64,000 nucleotides of DNA from assembly GCA_016124945.1 (NCBI GenBank), contig WGMT01000031.1, positions 1-64,000 on the forward strand. The letters are read 5' to 3'. Below, in pieces: positions 44,118 through 54,634 of this stretch. The position numbers were made by a program, and so were the translations under genes. The notes beneath the pieces were generated by a model that was given only the letters and a program-made list of their open reading frames with translations, did not search any database and was not told the DNA's origin. The stretch is from a bacterium. Lineage in GTDB: Bacteria > Chloroflexota > Anaerolineae > Caldilineales > Caldilineaceae. Position 1 is the first letter of the stretch. Every line of letters begins with the position of its first letter.

Positions 44118-45167
44118 ATGAGCAGAAAGCCTACTCTCAAAGACGTGGCCGCCGCGGCCGGTGTCAGCTACCAGACCGTTTCGAAAGTGTTAAACGGGCA
44201 GGGCAACGTTGGGCAAGAGACCCACGAGCGCATCCTCAAGGCCGTGGACGAACTCTCCTACCGCCCCAATATCACGGCGCGCGGACTGCGCAACCAGGCC
44301 ACCCGCCTGATCGGCTATTCGTGGAAACCGATGCCGCCCGATCAGGCCAACCCGATTCTAGATCGCTTCCTGAGCAGCTTGGTCAAGGCCGCTGAAAATG
44401 CCGGCTATCACGTGCTTCTCTTTCCAAGCCAGGAAAACGACGACGACATCGCCGCCAACTACCGTGAACTTGTGCGCACCAACCGCGTCGACGGCTTCAT
44501 TCTTTCGTCGACCAACTACGACGACGAACGCATCCGTTTTCTACTCGACGCCGAATTCCCCTTCGTGGCCTTCGGGCGCTCGAACCCGGACTGGGCGTTC
44601 GACTACATCGACGTTGACGGGCGCGCTGGTATCCGCGCTGCCACCCGCCACCTGAGTGAGCAAGGACACAGCCGCATCGCCCTGCTCACCTGGCCGGGCG
44701 CAACCAAGGCCAAGTCGCGCGCCGGTACGTCGCGCACCAACGGCTACTACGACGCCATGAACGAAGCGCAACTTCCTATCGATCCGGCGTGGACCCGAGA
44801 AGCATTGGGCATCTTCAAACATGGTTTCGAGCAGACACAGTTGTTGCTGATGTTGCCCGAAGATCGCCGACCCACCGCCGTCGTTGCGGTGGACGATCAA
44901 CTGGCGATTGGGGCCATGCACGCCGCGCTGGAATCAGGGCTGCGCATCGGCGCCCAATTCGGCGTCACCGGCTTTGACGACACACCTGGCGTGCAACTCC
45001 TGCGCCCGGCGCTTACCTCCGTGCGCCAGCCCATCTGGGACGTCGGCCAGCGCATCGTCGAAGTATTGGTCGGCTTGATCCAGGGCGCGCCAACCGAACA
45101 GACCCAGATCCTCCTCGAACCTGAGCTGATTGTACGTGAGTCGAGTGTGAGAGTTGGTGATTTGTGA
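44118..45167 (+). CDS. LacI-family transcriptional regulator
   Basis: 349 residues. The helix-turn-helix and hinge are clear: [26 protein letters not shown], then [20 protein letters not shown] with the hinge helix. The sugar-binding domain includes [26 protein letters not shown] segment ([20 protein letters not shown]) and [20 protein letters not shown]. It probably represses itself and the following phosphorylase/ABC genes and is induced by an alpha-glucoside or a sugar phosphate. Its own promoter carries two operator sites. Confidence 0.93.
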   Translation: MSRKPTLKDVAAAAGVSYQTVSKVLNGQGNVGQETHERILKAVDELSYRPNITARGLRNQATRLIGYSWKPMPPDQANPILDRFLSSLVKAAENAGYHVLLFPSQENDDDIAANYRELVRTNRVDGFILSSTNYDDERIRFLLDAEFPFVAFGRSNPDWAFDYIDVDGRAGIRAATRHLSEQGHSRIALLTWPGATKAKSRAGTSRTNGYYDAMNEAQLPIDPAWTREALGIFKHGFEQTQLLLMLPEDRRPTAVVAVDDQLAIGAMHAALESGLRIGAQFGVTGFDDTPGVQLLRPALTSVRQPIWDVGQRIVEVLVGLIQGAPTEQTQILLEPELIVRESSVRVGDL

Positions 45168-45300
45168 TTGGTGATTAGGTCTCGGCACCAGTGTGTCAAT
45201 CGACGCATGTTTGTAGTCGAAAAGACCGTTGAACGTCCATTCAAAGACCAATCGGCAAACCTAATCACCAATCACCACTCACCAATCACCAAAACAAGGA
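45168..45300. repeat. GATTGGT heptamer inverted cassette, lacI-GH65 gap
   Basis: Left GATTGGTGATTAGGTCTCGG after the lacI stop; right CCTAATCACCAATCACCACTCACCAATCACC, i.e. TCACCAA heptamers, up to the ribosome binding site (AAGGAG). The start of the core (GATTAGGTCTCG) is shared with the cassette at 48146. Confidence 0.85.
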
Positions 45301-45307
45301 GACCCGC

Positions 45308-48142
45308 GTGACAAACCCGATCACCACAATCCTGTTTGACCTGGACGGTGTGCTCACAGACACCGCCGAATATCACTTTCAAGCCTGGAAGCGGCTGGCC
45401 GATGAGATCGGTCTACCCTTCACCCGCGAAGACAACGAAGCGCTGCGCGGCGTGTCACGGCGCGAGTCGCTACTGCTCCTCCTCAAAGGACGACCCACCG
45501 ACGAAGCCAGCCTGACCGCGTGGATGGATCGCAAGAACCAATACTACGTGGACCTGATCGAACAGGTGACACCCGCCGATCTCCTCCCCGGCGTGGCCGA
45601 TCTACTGGCAGAGTGCCGAACGCGGGGCATCAAAATAGGTGTGGTTTCGGCCAGCCGCAACGCGCCCTCGGTGCTGGAAAGTCTCGGCATCGCCGCCCTC
45701 ATGGACGTGGTCATCACCGGCGCAAGCGAACTCGAAGACGGCAACGGTCTGCGCCGCACGGTGCGCGCAAAACCTGCGCCTGACATTTTCCTGGCTGCGG
45801 CGCGCTCACTGCACTTTTCCCCCGGCCATTGCCTGGTGGTGGAAGACGCCGCCGCCGGCATCGAAGGCGCGATTGACGCAGGGATGGTCACCGTAGGCAT
45901 CGGCCCCGCCGACAGGGTCGGGTGCGCCGATCTGGTGATCCCCAATCTTGACGGTGTGGACCTGGACACACTGCTATCTGCCGCCAACCGCCGCGTCGTC
46001 GAAACGATTTTCGATCCCCAAAGGCAAGCACACCGCGAGACGATTTTCACCATCGGCAACGGCTACCTGGGCACCCGCGGCACGCTCGAAGAAGGCTTCC
46101 CCGGCGAAAGCCGCGCCACCCTGGTTCACGGCATGTGGGACGACGCGCCCGTGGTCTACACCGAACTGGCCAACAGCCCCGACTGGACGGCCCTCGATCT
46201 CTGGATCGACGGCGCTCCCTTCCGCATGGACAGGGGCAAAGTCCGCGACTACGTCCGCTATCTCGATCTGCGCAGCGGCGAACTCGTCCGCCGCCTACAA
46301 TGGAAGCCCGACAGCGGCGGGCCCGTCCGCCTCACCTTCCGCCGTGTCGCCGGCCTGGCCGATCCACATGCGCTCCTGCTCACCGTCTCTGTCGAAGCGC
46401 TGCACAGCCCGGTGACGGTCAAAATGCGCGCCCGCCTCGACAGCCACGTCGAAAACCAGGGATTGCTTCACTGGCACAGCGAAGCCCAGGAACACCGCGA
46501 CGACGCTATCGTCCTCAGTGCCCGCACCCGCCACACCGGCAAACAACTGGTGGAAGCCATGCGTTTGCAGGTGGAAAGTGAAGGATCCAGCCGCTACGCC
46601 GATTGTCCCGGCTCGCCAGGGATCTTGGTCGAATGCAGCATCCCCACCGGTCAAGTTTGGACTGCCCATAAGCTAGTCTCGATCTTCACCGACCGAGATG
46701 TCGACGATCCATGTCGCGCCGCGCTGGAACATGTGACACAACTTGCCGCCGCCGGTGTGGACACGCTGATCGCCGCCAACCGCGCCGCCTGGGACGACTT
46801 CTGGGCCGCCGCCGACATCGTCATCGAGGGCGACGACGAAGCCGATCTAGCGACACGCCACGCCCTCTTTCAACTGCGCATTGCCGCCTCGGCCACCGAC
46901 GAACGGGTGAGCATCGGCGCAAAGTCGCTCAGCGGCTTCGGCTACCGCGGCCACGCCTTTTGGGACACCGAGACCTTCATCCTGCCCTTCTTCACCTTTA
47001 CACAGCCGCACCTGGCCCGCAACCTGCTCATGTACCGCTGGCACACGATTGGCGGGGCACGCCGCAAAGCCGCAGAGAACGGCTTCACCGGCGCACAGTT
47101 CGCCTGGGAAAGCGCCGAGACCGGCGACGAAGTCACCCCGCGTTGGGTGCCCAGTTTCGATGGCAAGGATCTGGTGCGCATCTGGTGCGGCGACATCGAA
47201 CTGCACATCACCGCGGACATCGCCTACGCCATTCACCAATACTGGCAGGTCACCGGCGACGACGATTTTATGATCGAAGCGGGTGCGGCCATCATCCTCG
47301 AAAGCGCCCGTTTCTGGGAAAGTCGCACCGAACCCGACACGCCAACCCCCGGCCAATACAGCATTTCCGACGTCATCGGGCCGGACGAATACCACGACCA
47401 CGTGGACAACAACGCCTTCACCAATCAGATGGCGGCCTGGCACCTGGAAACAGCCACCGAGATCGGCTCCTGGCTGGCGCAACACGCGCCGGAACGGGCC
47501 GCACAACTGGCCGATCAACTCGATCTGGGTCCTCAACGTTTCGACCGCTGGCGTGAGATCGCGCAAAATCTCGTCTTTCACCACGACGCCGAGACCGGCC
47601 TGATCCAACAGTTCGACGGCTTCTTCCAGCGCAAAGAAGTGGATTGGCCCACCTTCACCGACCGCACCAAGTCGATGCAGGTGTTGCTGGGCATCGAAGG
47701 AGCCAACGAACATCAAGTGCTCAAACAGCCCGACGTGCTGCTGCTCTTCAACCTGCTGCCCGACCGCTTCGGCGCCAAGGAATGGGCGGCCAACTGGGCC
47801 TACTACGAGCCGCGCACCGACCACACCTACGGCTCTTCGCTCGGACCGTCCATGCATGCGTGGGCTGCTTGTGTGATGGGCGACCCCGAACGCGGCTACG
47901 AACATTTCATGCGCGCCGCCCGCGCCGATCTCCAGGACGTGCGCGGCAACGCCGGCGACGGCATGCACATCGCCTCGTCCGGCGGCATCTGGCAGGCGCT
48001 CGTCTTCGGTTTTGCCGGTTTCCGCCTCAGCAAAGACGGCTACACGACCCGTCCCCAGTTGCCCCGTCACTGGCGGCGGCTGGCTTTCACCGTCACTGTG
48101 CGCGGGCAGAGGCATGTCATTGATTTTCGGAGGGAGAAATAG
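45308..48142 (+). CDS. Fusion: beta-phosphoglucomutase + GH65 disaccharide phosphorylase
   Basis: 944 residues from GTG 45308 (AAGGAG upstream). Residues 1-220 are a HAD phosphatase-type mutase: [20 protein letters not shown] (Asp11 nucleophile, Asp13), [28 protein letters not shown] and [14 protein letters not shown]. Residues 230-944 are a GH65 phosphorylase: [20 protein letters not shown], the catalytic acid Glu694 in [15 protein letters not shown] and phosphate-site [13 protein letters not shown]. An alpha-glucosyl disaccharide plus phosphate would give glucose and beta-glucose 1-phosphate, which the fused domain turns into glucose 6-phosphate. Whether the substrate is maltose, trehalose, kojibiose or nigerose is not decidable here. 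Confidence 0.9.
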   Translation: MTNPITTILFDLDGVLTDTAEYHFQAWKRLADEIGLPFTREDNEALRGVSRRESLLLLLKGRPTDEASLTAWMDRKNQYYVDLIEQVTPADLLPGVADLLAECRTRGIKIGVVSASRNAPSVLESLGIAALMDVVITGASELEDGNGLRRTVRAKPAPDIFLAAARSLHFSPGHCLVVEDAAAGIEGAIDAGMVTVGIGPADRVGCADLVIPNLDGVDLDTLLSAANRRVVETIFDPQRQAHRETIFTIGNGYLGTRGTLEEGFPGESRATLVHGMWDDAPVVYTELANSPDWTALDLWIDGAPFRMDRGKVRDYVRYLDLRSGELVRRLQWKPDSGGPVRLTFRRVAGLADPHALLLTVSVEALHSPVTVKMRARLDSHVENQGLLHWHSEAQEHRDDAIVLSARTRHTGKQLVEAMRLQVESEGSSRYADCPGSPGILVECSIPTGQVWTAHKLVSIFTDRDVDDPCRAALEHVTQLAAAGVDTLIAANRAAWDDFWAAADIVIEGDDEADLATRHALFQLRIAASATDERVSIGAKSLSGFGYRGHAFWDTETFILPFFTFTQPHLARNLLMYRWHTIGGARRKAAENGFTGAQFAWESAETGDEVTPRWVPSFDGKDLVRIWCGDIELHITADIAYAIHQYWQVTGDDDFMIEAGAAIILESARFWESRTEPDTPTPGQYSISDVIGPDEYHDHVDNNAFTNQMAAWHLETATEIGSWLAQHAPERAAQLADQLDLGPQRFDRWREIAQNLVFHHDAETGLIQQFDGFFQRKEVDWPTFTDRTKSMQVLLGIEGANEHQVLKQPDVLLLFNLLPDRFGAKEWAANWAYYEPRTDHTYGSSLGPSMHAWAACVMGDPERGYEHFMRAARADLQDVRGNAGDGMHIASSGGIWQALVFGFAGFRLSKDGYTTRPQLPRHWRRLAFTVTVRGQRHVIDFRREK

Positions 48143-48145
48143 GGA

Positions 48146-48327
48146 TTGGTGATTAGTGATTGGTGATTAGGTCTCGAAATGAGCGGATGAGTTTACGCAT
48201 CGATGTGCCCAGCAACACCATTGCACGCCCATTCGCTGCCCCACTGCCAAGCCCAATCACCAAGCACCATCAACAAAAAACCTGGGCATCCCGTCGCTCT
48301 TGGCGGACCGTGCGGGAGACCCAGGTT
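48146..48327. repeat. GATTGGT cassette plus a separate hairpin, GH65-SBP gap
   Basis: GATTGGTGATTAGTGATTGG (48146 onward) pairs with CCCAATCACCAAGCACC near 48250. A second structure, 48279-48327, has AACCTGGG and CCCAGGTT outer arms with an inner CCCG/CGGG pair. The remainder up to 48510 contains only TCGGAAC...GTTCCGA (48412-48418, 48440-48446) and a GGAGGT before the next gene; no second copy of the LacI operator is visible. Confidence 0.65.
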
Positions 48328-48510
48328 GCATCCAGTACACGCTACGCTGCGTGAGCCGAACGCGAACATGATAGCTTGCAGGTTCGACGATGGCAAACGC
48401 AGCCCTGAAATTCGGAACAAAGGAGGTGTCAAAAACAACGTTCCGAGCATCAGAATCGCTACACCATCTATCTGTGAACAACCTTCTACCCCACCTTTTC
48501 GGAGGTCACA

Positions 48511-49776
48511 ATGCGAACCCGTTTGCTACGAACCATTGCGCTGCTTGCGCTTCTTATGCTGCTCGTTGCCTGTGCCGCGCCCACCGGCACTGCCCCGGCA
48601 GACACCGGCGCCGCTACCGGCGAGGACACATCCGGCGTCACACAACTCCAACTCATGGGTTGGACTAGCTCCGATGCCGAAAACAGTCGCCTTCAAGCGG
48701 TGGTGGACGCATTCAACCAGAGCCATCCTGAATACAACGTGACGCTGAGCCTCGTGCCCGATTACGACACCAAACTTCAGACCAGCATGGCCGGTGGCAC
48801 ACCGCCAGACGTTTTCTACGTTGATAGCTTCCGTCTGCTCGATTATGTAGAAGCCGATGCATTGATGCCCATTGGCGAACGCGCTGTCGAGGCGGACGAC
48901 TTCTACCCATCGCTGCGCGATGCCTTCACCGTCGACGGCACCTTTTACTGCCCACCCAAAGACTTTAGCACGCTGGGTTTGCAGTACAACGAGGCGCTGT
49001 TCGATGCCGCAGGGCTTGACTACCCCACGGCAGACTGGACGTGGGACGATCTGCGCACAGCAGCCGAAGCACTGACCGATGCCGACAGCGGCACCTACGG
49101 CATGGTCCTCAGCGCCGATTTCGCCCGCTGGATCGCCTTCCTCTACCAGGCCGGCGGCAGCGTCACCGATGAAGACTTCACCCAAATGACCATTGACAGC
49201 CCCGAAGCGCTTGAAGCCATGAACTTCTATGTGGGTCTTGTTCAGGACGGCTATGCAGCGCAGCCTTCTGATCTAGACAGCGGCTGGCCGGGTGAAGCAT
49301 TCGGCAAGGGTCTTGCAGCCATGGCGATTGAAGGAAATTGGATCGTCCCCTTCCTCAACGATCAGTACCCGGACCTTGCGTATGGCCTTACCGAACTACC
49401 GGCCGGCCCCACAGGTGAGGCGACAATGGCTTTTACCGTCTGCTATGCCGTGCCAGCAGAGGCGGAGAACCCCGAAGCATCGTTTGAATTGGTCAACTAC
49501 TTGACCGGCCCTGAAGGCATGAAAGAATGGACCGATCTAGGGCTGGCCATGCCCACTCGGCAGAGCCTGCGCGAGGATTGGTTGGCCCAGTTCCCCAATC
49601 TTGAGCCATTCCTCAACGGCGCGGACTATGCCTCTCCGTGGCAGTTCCGTCCTGGCTTCCAGGACGTGCTTGACACTATCAACGACGCCCTGCAACAGGC
49701 CATGACCGGCATGATGCTGCCGGAAGATGTACTCTCACAAGCCGAAGAGGCCGGCAACGAAGTCTTGAACCGCTAA
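48511..49776 (+). CDS. Sugar ABC transporter substrate-binding lipoprotein
   Basis: 421 residues, family 1 extracellular solute-binding type. Lipoprotein signal peptide [14 protein letters not shown] with the lipidated Cys at residue 21, then a Thr/Ala/Gly linker and the binding fold with [47 protein letters not shown] and [19 protein letters not shown] 48511 follows GGAGGT. With the two permeases downstream it forms an importer for an oligosaccharide, most plausibly the substrate of the GH65 phosphorylase. Confidence 0.93.
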   Translation: MRTRLLRTIALLALLMLLVACAAPTGTAPADTGAATGEDTSGVTQLQLMGWTSSDAENSRLQAVVDAFNQSHPEYNVTLSLVPDYDTKLQTSMAGGTPPDVFYVDSFRLLDYVEADALMPIGERAVEADDFYPSLRDAFTVDGTFYCPPKDFSTLGLQYNEALFDAAGLDYPTADWTWDDLRTAAEALTDADSGTYGMVLSADFARWIAFLYQAGGSVTDEDFTQMTIDSPEALEAMNFYVGLVQDGYAAQPSDLDSGWPGEAFGKGLAAMAIEGNWIVPFLNDQYPDLAYGLTELPAGPTGEATMAFTVCYAVPAEAENPEASFELVNYLTGPEGMKEWTDLGLAMPTRQSLREDWLAQFPNLEPFLNGADYASPWQFRPGFQDVLDTINDALQQAMTGMMLPEDVLSQAEEAGNEVLNR

Positions 49777-49798
49777 CCTATGCATGTACCGGTTTGAT

Positions 49799-49971
49799 GG
49801 TGTATAGATTGCCGTGCAAGCCTGCACGACAATCTATACACCGCCCCAGGCGCGGCCTCACGCGAACGATAAGCGTCGCGGAATAAGAATCTATCCGTAA
49901 ATTCACAGCAGCCCGACGAAGTTAGCCTGTTTAGAGCAGACGTCGTGCTGCGCACTGTAATTTACGGATAG
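49799..49971. repeat. Two strong hairpins between binding-protein and permease genes
   Basis: Hairpin 1, 49799-49842: GGTGTATAGATTG and its complement, with an inner GTGCA/TGCAC pair. Hairpin 2: CTATCCGTAAATT at 49891-49903 with AATTTACGGATAG at 49959-49971. Such structures commonly protect the upstream message so that the binding protein is made in excess over the permeases (inference). Confidence 0.75.
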
Positions 49972-49989
49972 ACACGAAGGAGAGAGACG

Positions 49990-51021
49990 ATGGCAAGTGG
50001 AATCAAAGAACAGGATCGTCAGGATGCCATCGCCGGTTGGCTGTTTATGATCCCGGCGCTGCTCATCTTCACCGTCTTTCTGGTGATCCCCATTCTCTTT
50101 GCGTTGTGGTATAGCCTCACCGACTGGAACGGCATCTCAGCCCCGACGACGGCACAGTTTGTTGGTCTGGAAAACTACGTGAACCTGCTGGCCGGTGGTG
50201 GCATTCGACAGGCCGATTTTTTCAAAGCGCTGAAGAATACCACCTACTTCGCTCTCGGCGTGGTGCCGATGCAGACCATTCTGGCGTTGCTCCTGGCCAA
50301 CGTGATCAACCAGCGTGTGCTCCGCTTCAAGGGCTTCTTTCGCACGGCATACTACTTTCCGTCGATCACCTCGTCTATTGCCATCAGCATGATCTTTCTG
50401 TTCCTCTACCAGCGAGGAGGATTGATCAACCAGGTGCTCACTACAATCACCTTCGGTTGGTGGGAACCCGTGGCCTGGATGAATGACGCGCGGGGTTTGA
50501 TCCATATCATGCTGGAGTGGTTTGGCATTACCCTTGCCAGTGGACCGGCCTTCCTGCGCGCCGATATCCTTGGGCTGACATTCTACGACTGGATCAGTGG
50601 CCCAAGTATCACCCTGCTCGCGATTATGCTCATGAATACGTGGACAACCATTGGCACGCTCATGATCATTTTCGTGGCCGCTCTCCAAGACATCCCCGGC
50701 TCGGTCTACGAAGCAGCCCAAATCGATGGTGCCAGCGGATGGGATACATTCAGCAAGATCACGGTGCCTCTGCTACGGCCAACGTTATTCTTCGTCATCA
50801 CCCTCGGGTTGATCGGCACCTATCAGGTCTTTGATCAGATCTATGTCATGAGCGCAGGCGGCCCAGCCAAAACAACGCTGACCATGGCCTACATGGTCTA
50901 CCGCAACGGCTTCAGCAACAGCGAAATGGGGGTGGGGCTGGCCACAGCCATCCTGCTCTTCGTGATTATTTTCATTGTGACGATGATTCAGCGCCGCATT
51001 ACTGAAGGTAGCAATGGCTGA
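49990..51021 (+). CDS. Sugar ABC transporter permease (first)
   Basis: 343 residues, MalF/UgpA type with six membrane helices; [19 protein letters not shown] is the first. The ATPase-coupling EAA loop is [20 protein letters not shown]. There is a longer than usual stretch between helices 3 and 4 ([21 protein letters not shown]..., about 40 residues extra). ATG 49990 follows GGAGAGAG. Functions with the neighbouring permease and the binding protein; the ATPase must come from elsewhere. Confidence 0.92.
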   Translation: MASGIKEQDRQDAIAGWLFMIPALLIFTVFLVIPILFALWYSLTDWNGISAPTTAQFVGLENYVNLLAGGGIRQADFFKALKNTTYFALGVVPMQTILALLLANVINQRVLRFKGFFRTAYYFPSITSSIAISMIFLFLYQRGGLINQVLTTITFGWWEPVAWMNDARGLIHIMLEWFGITLASGPAFLRADILGLTFYDWISGPSITLLAIMLMNTWTTIGTLMIIFVAALQDIPGSVYEAAQIDGASGWDTFSKITVPLLRPTLFFVITLGLIGTYQVFDQIYVMSAGGPAKTTLTMAYMVYRNGFSNSEMGVGLATAILLFVIIFIVTMIQRRITEGSNG

Positions 51022-51055
51022 TTTTTGCAATACTTGATTGCAAGGGGGAAAGATT

Positions 51056-51946
51056 ATGGCAATCCAAACTGTATCGCACCAAGACGCCTCGCTGCCGCAG
51101 AAGCCTGCGTCCTCGTTGGGGTGGGAACAAGTGCGCCTCATCGTTTCATATTTACTTCTCTTCGGGTTGGCTCTCACCTTTTTCTATCCGTTTTTACTTT
51201 CGCTCACCACCAGTTTCAAGACGTTGCCCAACATTGCCGCAGACCCGGTCGCGCTCCTACCCGAAACCTGGGTGTTGGATGGCTACAACGCCATGCAAAA
51301 CATGAACGTGGGCCGTTGGATCTTTAACAGCGCCTTTGTTGCCGTCACCATGACGCTGGGCAATGTGCTCTTTGCCAGCATGGCGGGCTACGCACTGGCG
51401 CGCATCCCCTTCCCGGGCCGCGGGATTGTCTTCGTCGCGATTCTAGGCACCATGATGATCCCGGGCATTGTACTGTTGATCCCCAGATTTATCGTCCTCA
51501 GGCAGTTGGGCCTAATCGACACCTACGGTGGCTTGATCCTGCCGGGCTTGATTACAGCGTTCGGCGTCTTCTTGATGAAGCAGTTCTTCGAATCGATTCC
51601 GGGCGAGATTGAAGAAGCGGCGCGTATCGACGGCGCATCGCGTTTACAGATGTTCTTTCAGGTGGTATTGCCATTGGCCCGCCCAGCATTGACTGCACTG
51701 GTAATTTTCAGCTTTCAGGGAAGTTGGAACGAATTCTTGACACCGCTGATCGTCATCAACACCAACACCGATCTTTACACCTTGCCTTTGGGGTTGGCCT
51801 TCCTTCGGGGCGGGCTGGGGATGAACCTACAGTGGAACGCCATCCTAGCCGGGTCAATTGTAACGACACTCCCGATGGCGCTAATCTTTATCTTCTTTCA
51901 GCGCTATTTTATTGAAGGGATCAGCTACAGCGGCATAAAAGGGTAA
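51056..51946 (+). CDS. Sugar ABC transporter permease (second)
   Basis: 296 residues, MalG/UgpE type. First helix [20 protein letters not shown], six helices in all, EAA loop [20 protein letters not shown] and the family C-terminus [20 protein letters not shown] 51056 has AAGGGGGAAAG upstream, 34 bases after the first permease stop; a TTG 18 bases upstream is in frame but inside the ribosome site. Last gene of the operon. Confidence 0.93.
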   Translation: MAIQTVSHQDASLPQKPASSLGWEQVRLIVSYLLLFGLALTFFYPFLLSLTTSFKTLPNIAADPVALLPETWVLDGYNAMQNMNVGRWIFNSAFVAVTMTLGNVLFASMAGYALARIPFPGRGIVFVAILGTMMIPGIVLLIPRFIVLRQLGLIDTYGGLILPGLITAFGVFLMKQFFESIPGEIEEAARIDGASRLQMFFQVVLPLARPALTALVIFSFQGSWNEFLTPLIVINTNTDLYTLPLGLAFLRGGLGMNLQWNAILAGSIVTTLPMALIFIFFQRYFIEGISYSGIKG

Positions 51947-51987
51947 GTGAAACAGATGTTACACAACCAGGGTTTTCAACTTTGCCT

Positions 51988-52023
51988 ACAGCGCCCGGTC
52001 TAGTTAACTAGACCGGGCGCTGT
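51988..52023. terminator. Perfect 36-bp palindrome after the sugar operon
   Basis: 18-bp arms with no loop, centre GTTAAC; left arm ACAGCGCCCGGTCTAGTT. The extreme stem stability fits a terminator or mRNA 3' end protector even though no T-run follows. Confidence 0.65.
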
Positions 52024-52029
52024 GATCTA

Positions 52030-52260
52030 CACCACAAACCTTTGTGCATTTCGTAGTTTTTTACGTAATGCAACCGATGTATTTTTACAAAAACAAGCAA
52101 AAATCGCCCAAAAGAAAAACAAAGACTAGCGCATACAGCTTAGGACAAACTCGTCATAGTCCTTTCGCTTACAAAGTTGTACAAATAATTCACAAATATT
52201 TCTCGTTTTTTTTTAAATTTTTTCTATACATATTTTGCCCAAAAAGTACATAAAATTAGT
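52030..52260. other. AT-rich intergenic island
   Basis: About 230 bp of markedly AT-rich DNA, with runs such as CGTTTTTTTTTAAATTTTTT, in a GC-rich neighbourhood. The short Lys-rich open frame inside it (52044-52253) has no ribosome site and low-complexity composition, so it is not called. It may be an upstream activating region for the response regulator gene or a bendable or foreign segment. Confidence 0.6.
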
Positions 52261-52353
52261 AACTATTCAGCTTCAGGTGCGACGCACTGGCTCAAACGTT
52301 GCCGCATACAGGTCGCTCTCCTGTCCAGTGCGTCGCACCTGAATAGTTACTAA
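52256..52353. repeat. Inverted repeat upstream of the response regulator
   Basis: Left 52256-52290 (TTAGTAACTATTCAG... GTGCGACGCACTGG) pairs with right 52325-52353; the left arm has six extra bases. The rest of the gap to 52463 shows only a plain leader. Confidence 0.75.
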
Positions 52354-52463
52354 AATTATTGCATTAACCATAGACATTACCCAGCCAATCAGGGATAGAG
52401 TGCCGACTCAACGTCAGTGGGACTCTCTCGAAACTACTTCAGGGAACAGAGGATAAGGCCCGT

Positions 52464-53156
52464 ATGTACCAACAGAAGATCTTGGTTGTAGATGGGGATC
52501 CAGTACTGCGCAATCTACTCAAAGACAGCCTACATGATCACGACTACGACGTTGTGGATGTCGACAACGGTCGAGCAGCATTGCGTATTGCCTACCAATC
52601 ACAGCCAGATCTGGTATTACTCGATCTAATGACACCGGAACTCTCAGGCATTGAAGTATGCAAACGTTTACGCGATGTTTCAGCGGTGCCCATCATTATG
52701 TTGGCAGCCACTTCTAACGAAGAAAAGATTGTAGATGCACTGGCTTCGGGCGCAAACGACTGTGTACGCAAGCCCTTTACGTTAGGAGAGTTGCGAGCGC
52801 GTATTCGTGTTCAGCTACGCACCATGCATCAGCCATGCGCCGTTAAACGCGACATAACCGTTGCTGCTGGTGACGTTACAATCGATCTTCTCAAACGCAA
52901 TGTTATGGTACGTGGAGAATCTGTAGATCTTACGCCGACTGAGTTCGGCCTGCTCACCTTCATGGCGAGGCATCCCGACCAAGTGCTCAGCCACGAACGT
53001 CTTTTGTGTGAGGGGTGGGGCGTAGAATATGCCAATCAACTGGACTACTTACGCCTATACGTGCGCTATTTGCGCAACAAGGTGGAGAAAGATCCTGCAC
53101 ATCCACGCTTAATTATGACCGAACGCGGTGTGGGTTACTACCTTAACACTTATTAA
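52464..53156 (+). CDS. OmpR/PhoB-type response regulator with degenerate receiver
   Basis: 230 residues. Receiver residues 4-115 keep the phospho-acceptor position (Asp54 in LVLLDLMTPEL) and Lys103 (VRKPF). However, the acidic pair is ILVVDGDPVL, with Gly11 where a metal-binding Asp is expected, and the switch Thr is Ala81 (IIMLAATS). The C-terminal winged helix is intact: VDLTPTEFGLLTFMARHPDQVLS and LRLYVRYLRNKVEKDP...TERGVGYYL. No histidine kinase gene is adjacent. It may respond without normal phosphorylation. Confidence 0.9.
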   Translation: MYQQKILVVDGDPVLRNLLKDSLHDHDYDVVDVDNGRAALRIAYQSQPDLVLLDLMTPELSGIEVCKRLRDVSAVPIIMLAATSNEEKIVDALASGANDCVRKPFTLGELRARIRVQLRTMHQPCAVKRDITVAAGDVTIDLLKRNVMVRGESVDLTPTEFGLLTFMARHPDQVLSHERLLCEGWGVEYANQLDYLRLYVRYLRNKVEKDPAHPRLIMTERGVGYYLNTY

Positions 53157-53295
53157 GCACTCAATAGTCAATGTCATTAAATCAAGGCTGGACCACAGAC
53201 GACATCGCGACTTCGCTTGTTACCTGCTACCTGTAATTTGCAACCTGCAACAGTCGGCCACACTGCTTAACTTAAAGACATTGACTCTATAATCC

Positions 53296-54300
53296 CTAAT
53301 TCCACGAAAGTTGACTGCGGATCTGCCAATAGGTTTCGGCCGATTCAACTAGAAAAGCGAGTTGATCCAACAGATCTGCATGCCACACCACATGCTGCGC
53401 CTGCACGTTGGATTCGATCTGTTCTACGCCGGCTGCGCCGCTCAAGACAACACCAGCCCACGGCTGTTGCATCACCCCGGCCAGGGCCAAAGCATCTACC
53501 GATACAGCCTGGTCCTCGGCAATCTGCTTGAGGACAAGCGCCTGCGCCTGAAAAGACGGCATCTGGTTGAGCGAGGTCAAGCGCCCATTGGCCAACGCCT
53601 CTTTGACGATGACACCGACGCCGGCTGTGTGCGCCTGCCGCAACGCATCGCTCGTTGACTGCTCCAGCAGATTCCATGTCACCTGGACGGCGGCAAACAG
53701 AGGTCGCCCCGCCACAACCACGTCCAGCCCGCGCAAGATCGTCTCGGCCTGGTTGGGCCCACTCACCGAAAAGCCGATGGCGAGACCGTCATCGCGCAGG
53801 CGGCCCAATTCGGCGAGGACAGCCCCATCTTCGAGGACACCGCTTTCCAGTGTGGCCGAGTGGATCTGGTAGAGATCGAGTTGATCGCCCAGGGTCGCCC
53901 GGCTCTCGCCCATCTGGCGTTGCAGCACCGGCAGTGAATGATCCTTGACCTCGTGTTTCTCGCCTTCGTCCAACTGCACCTGCCAATCGGCTGTGTAGGT
54001 ATAGCCCCACTTCGAGCCAATCACAACGTCCCCAGCCGCAATCTGCCGCTTTGCCAACCAGGATGACAGGAAAGCTTCGGCCCGCCCGTACGATCTGGCG
54101 GCGTCGAAATAGCGGATCCCCGCCGCCCACGCCGCATCAAGGACGCTGTGCGCGTGCGCCTCCATCTCTTCCACGGCGTAGTTTTGTCCTAAATCGGCGG
54201 CATGGCCCAGGTTGATGTAGCCTGGGCGACCCAGCGCTGCCAGCCCCAGGCCGAGCGGTGTTACGTGCAGGTTGCTCTTTCCTAAAGGTTGGATTTTCAT
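53296..54300 (-). CDS. Aldo/keto reductase
   Basis: 334 residues from ATG 54300 (MKIQPLGKSNLHVTPLGLG). The AKR tetrad is present: Asp and Tyr in RYFDAARSYGRAE, Lys in VIGSKWGYTY and His in DLYQIHSATL. IGFSVSGPNQAETI and GVIVKEALANGRL follow as cofactor-site segments. NADPH-dependent carbonyl reductase of unknown substrate. An upstream extension of 45 bases is in frame but lies in repeat DNA. The stop is close to the convergent response regulator. Confidence 0.9.
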   Translation of the reverse strand: MKIQPLGKSNLHVTPLGLGLAALGRPGYINLGHAADLGQNYAVEEMEAHAHSVLDAAWAAGIRYFDAARSYGRAEAFLSSWLAKRQIAAGDVVIGSKWGYTYTADWQVQLDEGEKHEVKDHSLPVLQRQMGESRATLGDQLDLYQIHSATLESGVLEDGAVLAELGRLRDDGLAIGFSVSGPNQAETILRGLDVVVAGRPLFAAVQVTWNLLEQSTSDALRQAHTAGVGVIVKEALANGRLTSLNQMPSFQAQALVLKQIAEDQAVSVDALALAGVMQQPWAGVVLSGAAGVEQIESNVQAQHVVWHADLLDQLAFLVESAETYWQIRSQLSWN

Positions 54301-54309
54301 GGTTGTCCT

Positions 54310-54634
54310 TTTTTGGGTGATTGGTGATTGGTGATCTAGCCACACATCACTTTGGTCACCAGACTAGCGACGCCGCGGCCTTGCCGGTTGAGTAGGCGAG
54401 TCTGCGAGCCGTTATGGTGCAACGCCTGTACCAAACGAAACCAAGGAGCGGGTCTACAAAGGGGCAGATCTCGTTAACCCGCTTGGTTTCGATACGCTAC
54501 GCTACTCAACCAGCGCTAGTCAGCCCGAAAAACCAAAGTGATGTGTGGCTAGATTGGTGATTAGTGATTGGTGATTAGGATCGGCTTCTGCGAAGATAAT
54601 TCTGTCCCAATCACCAATCACGATTCACCAATCA
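54310..54634. repeat. Multiply nested repeat block between two minus-strand genes
   Basis: Outer GATTGGT heptamers at 54316-54340 and 54555-54634; inside them a 21-bp pair CTAGCCACACATCACTTTGG (54338 onward) and its complement near 54530-54552. The innermost part has GGTTGAGTAGGCGAGTCTG and GGTTTCGATACGCTACGCTACTCAACC, a strongly self-complementary segment. It looks like successive insertions of different palindromes. Confidence 0.8.

Noticed and set aside
46847..48115. 422-codon minus-strand frame opposite the GH65 fusion
   Set aside because: Antisense to well-supported catalytic sequence; composition typical of a shadow frame.
48390..48668. Leader ORF from GTG after AAAGGAGG upstream of the binding-protein gene
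   Set aside because: The spacing between the purine-rich box and GTG is too short and the frame runs into the binding-protein gene in another phase.
51988..52023. Recombination or attachment site
   Set aside because: A perfect palindrome alone is not enough; no integrase gene or direct-repeat partner is present, so terminator or mRNA protector is preferred.
52044..52253. 69-codon Lys-rich frame in the AT-rich island
   Set aside because: No ribosome binding site, low-complexity residues; explained by base composition.
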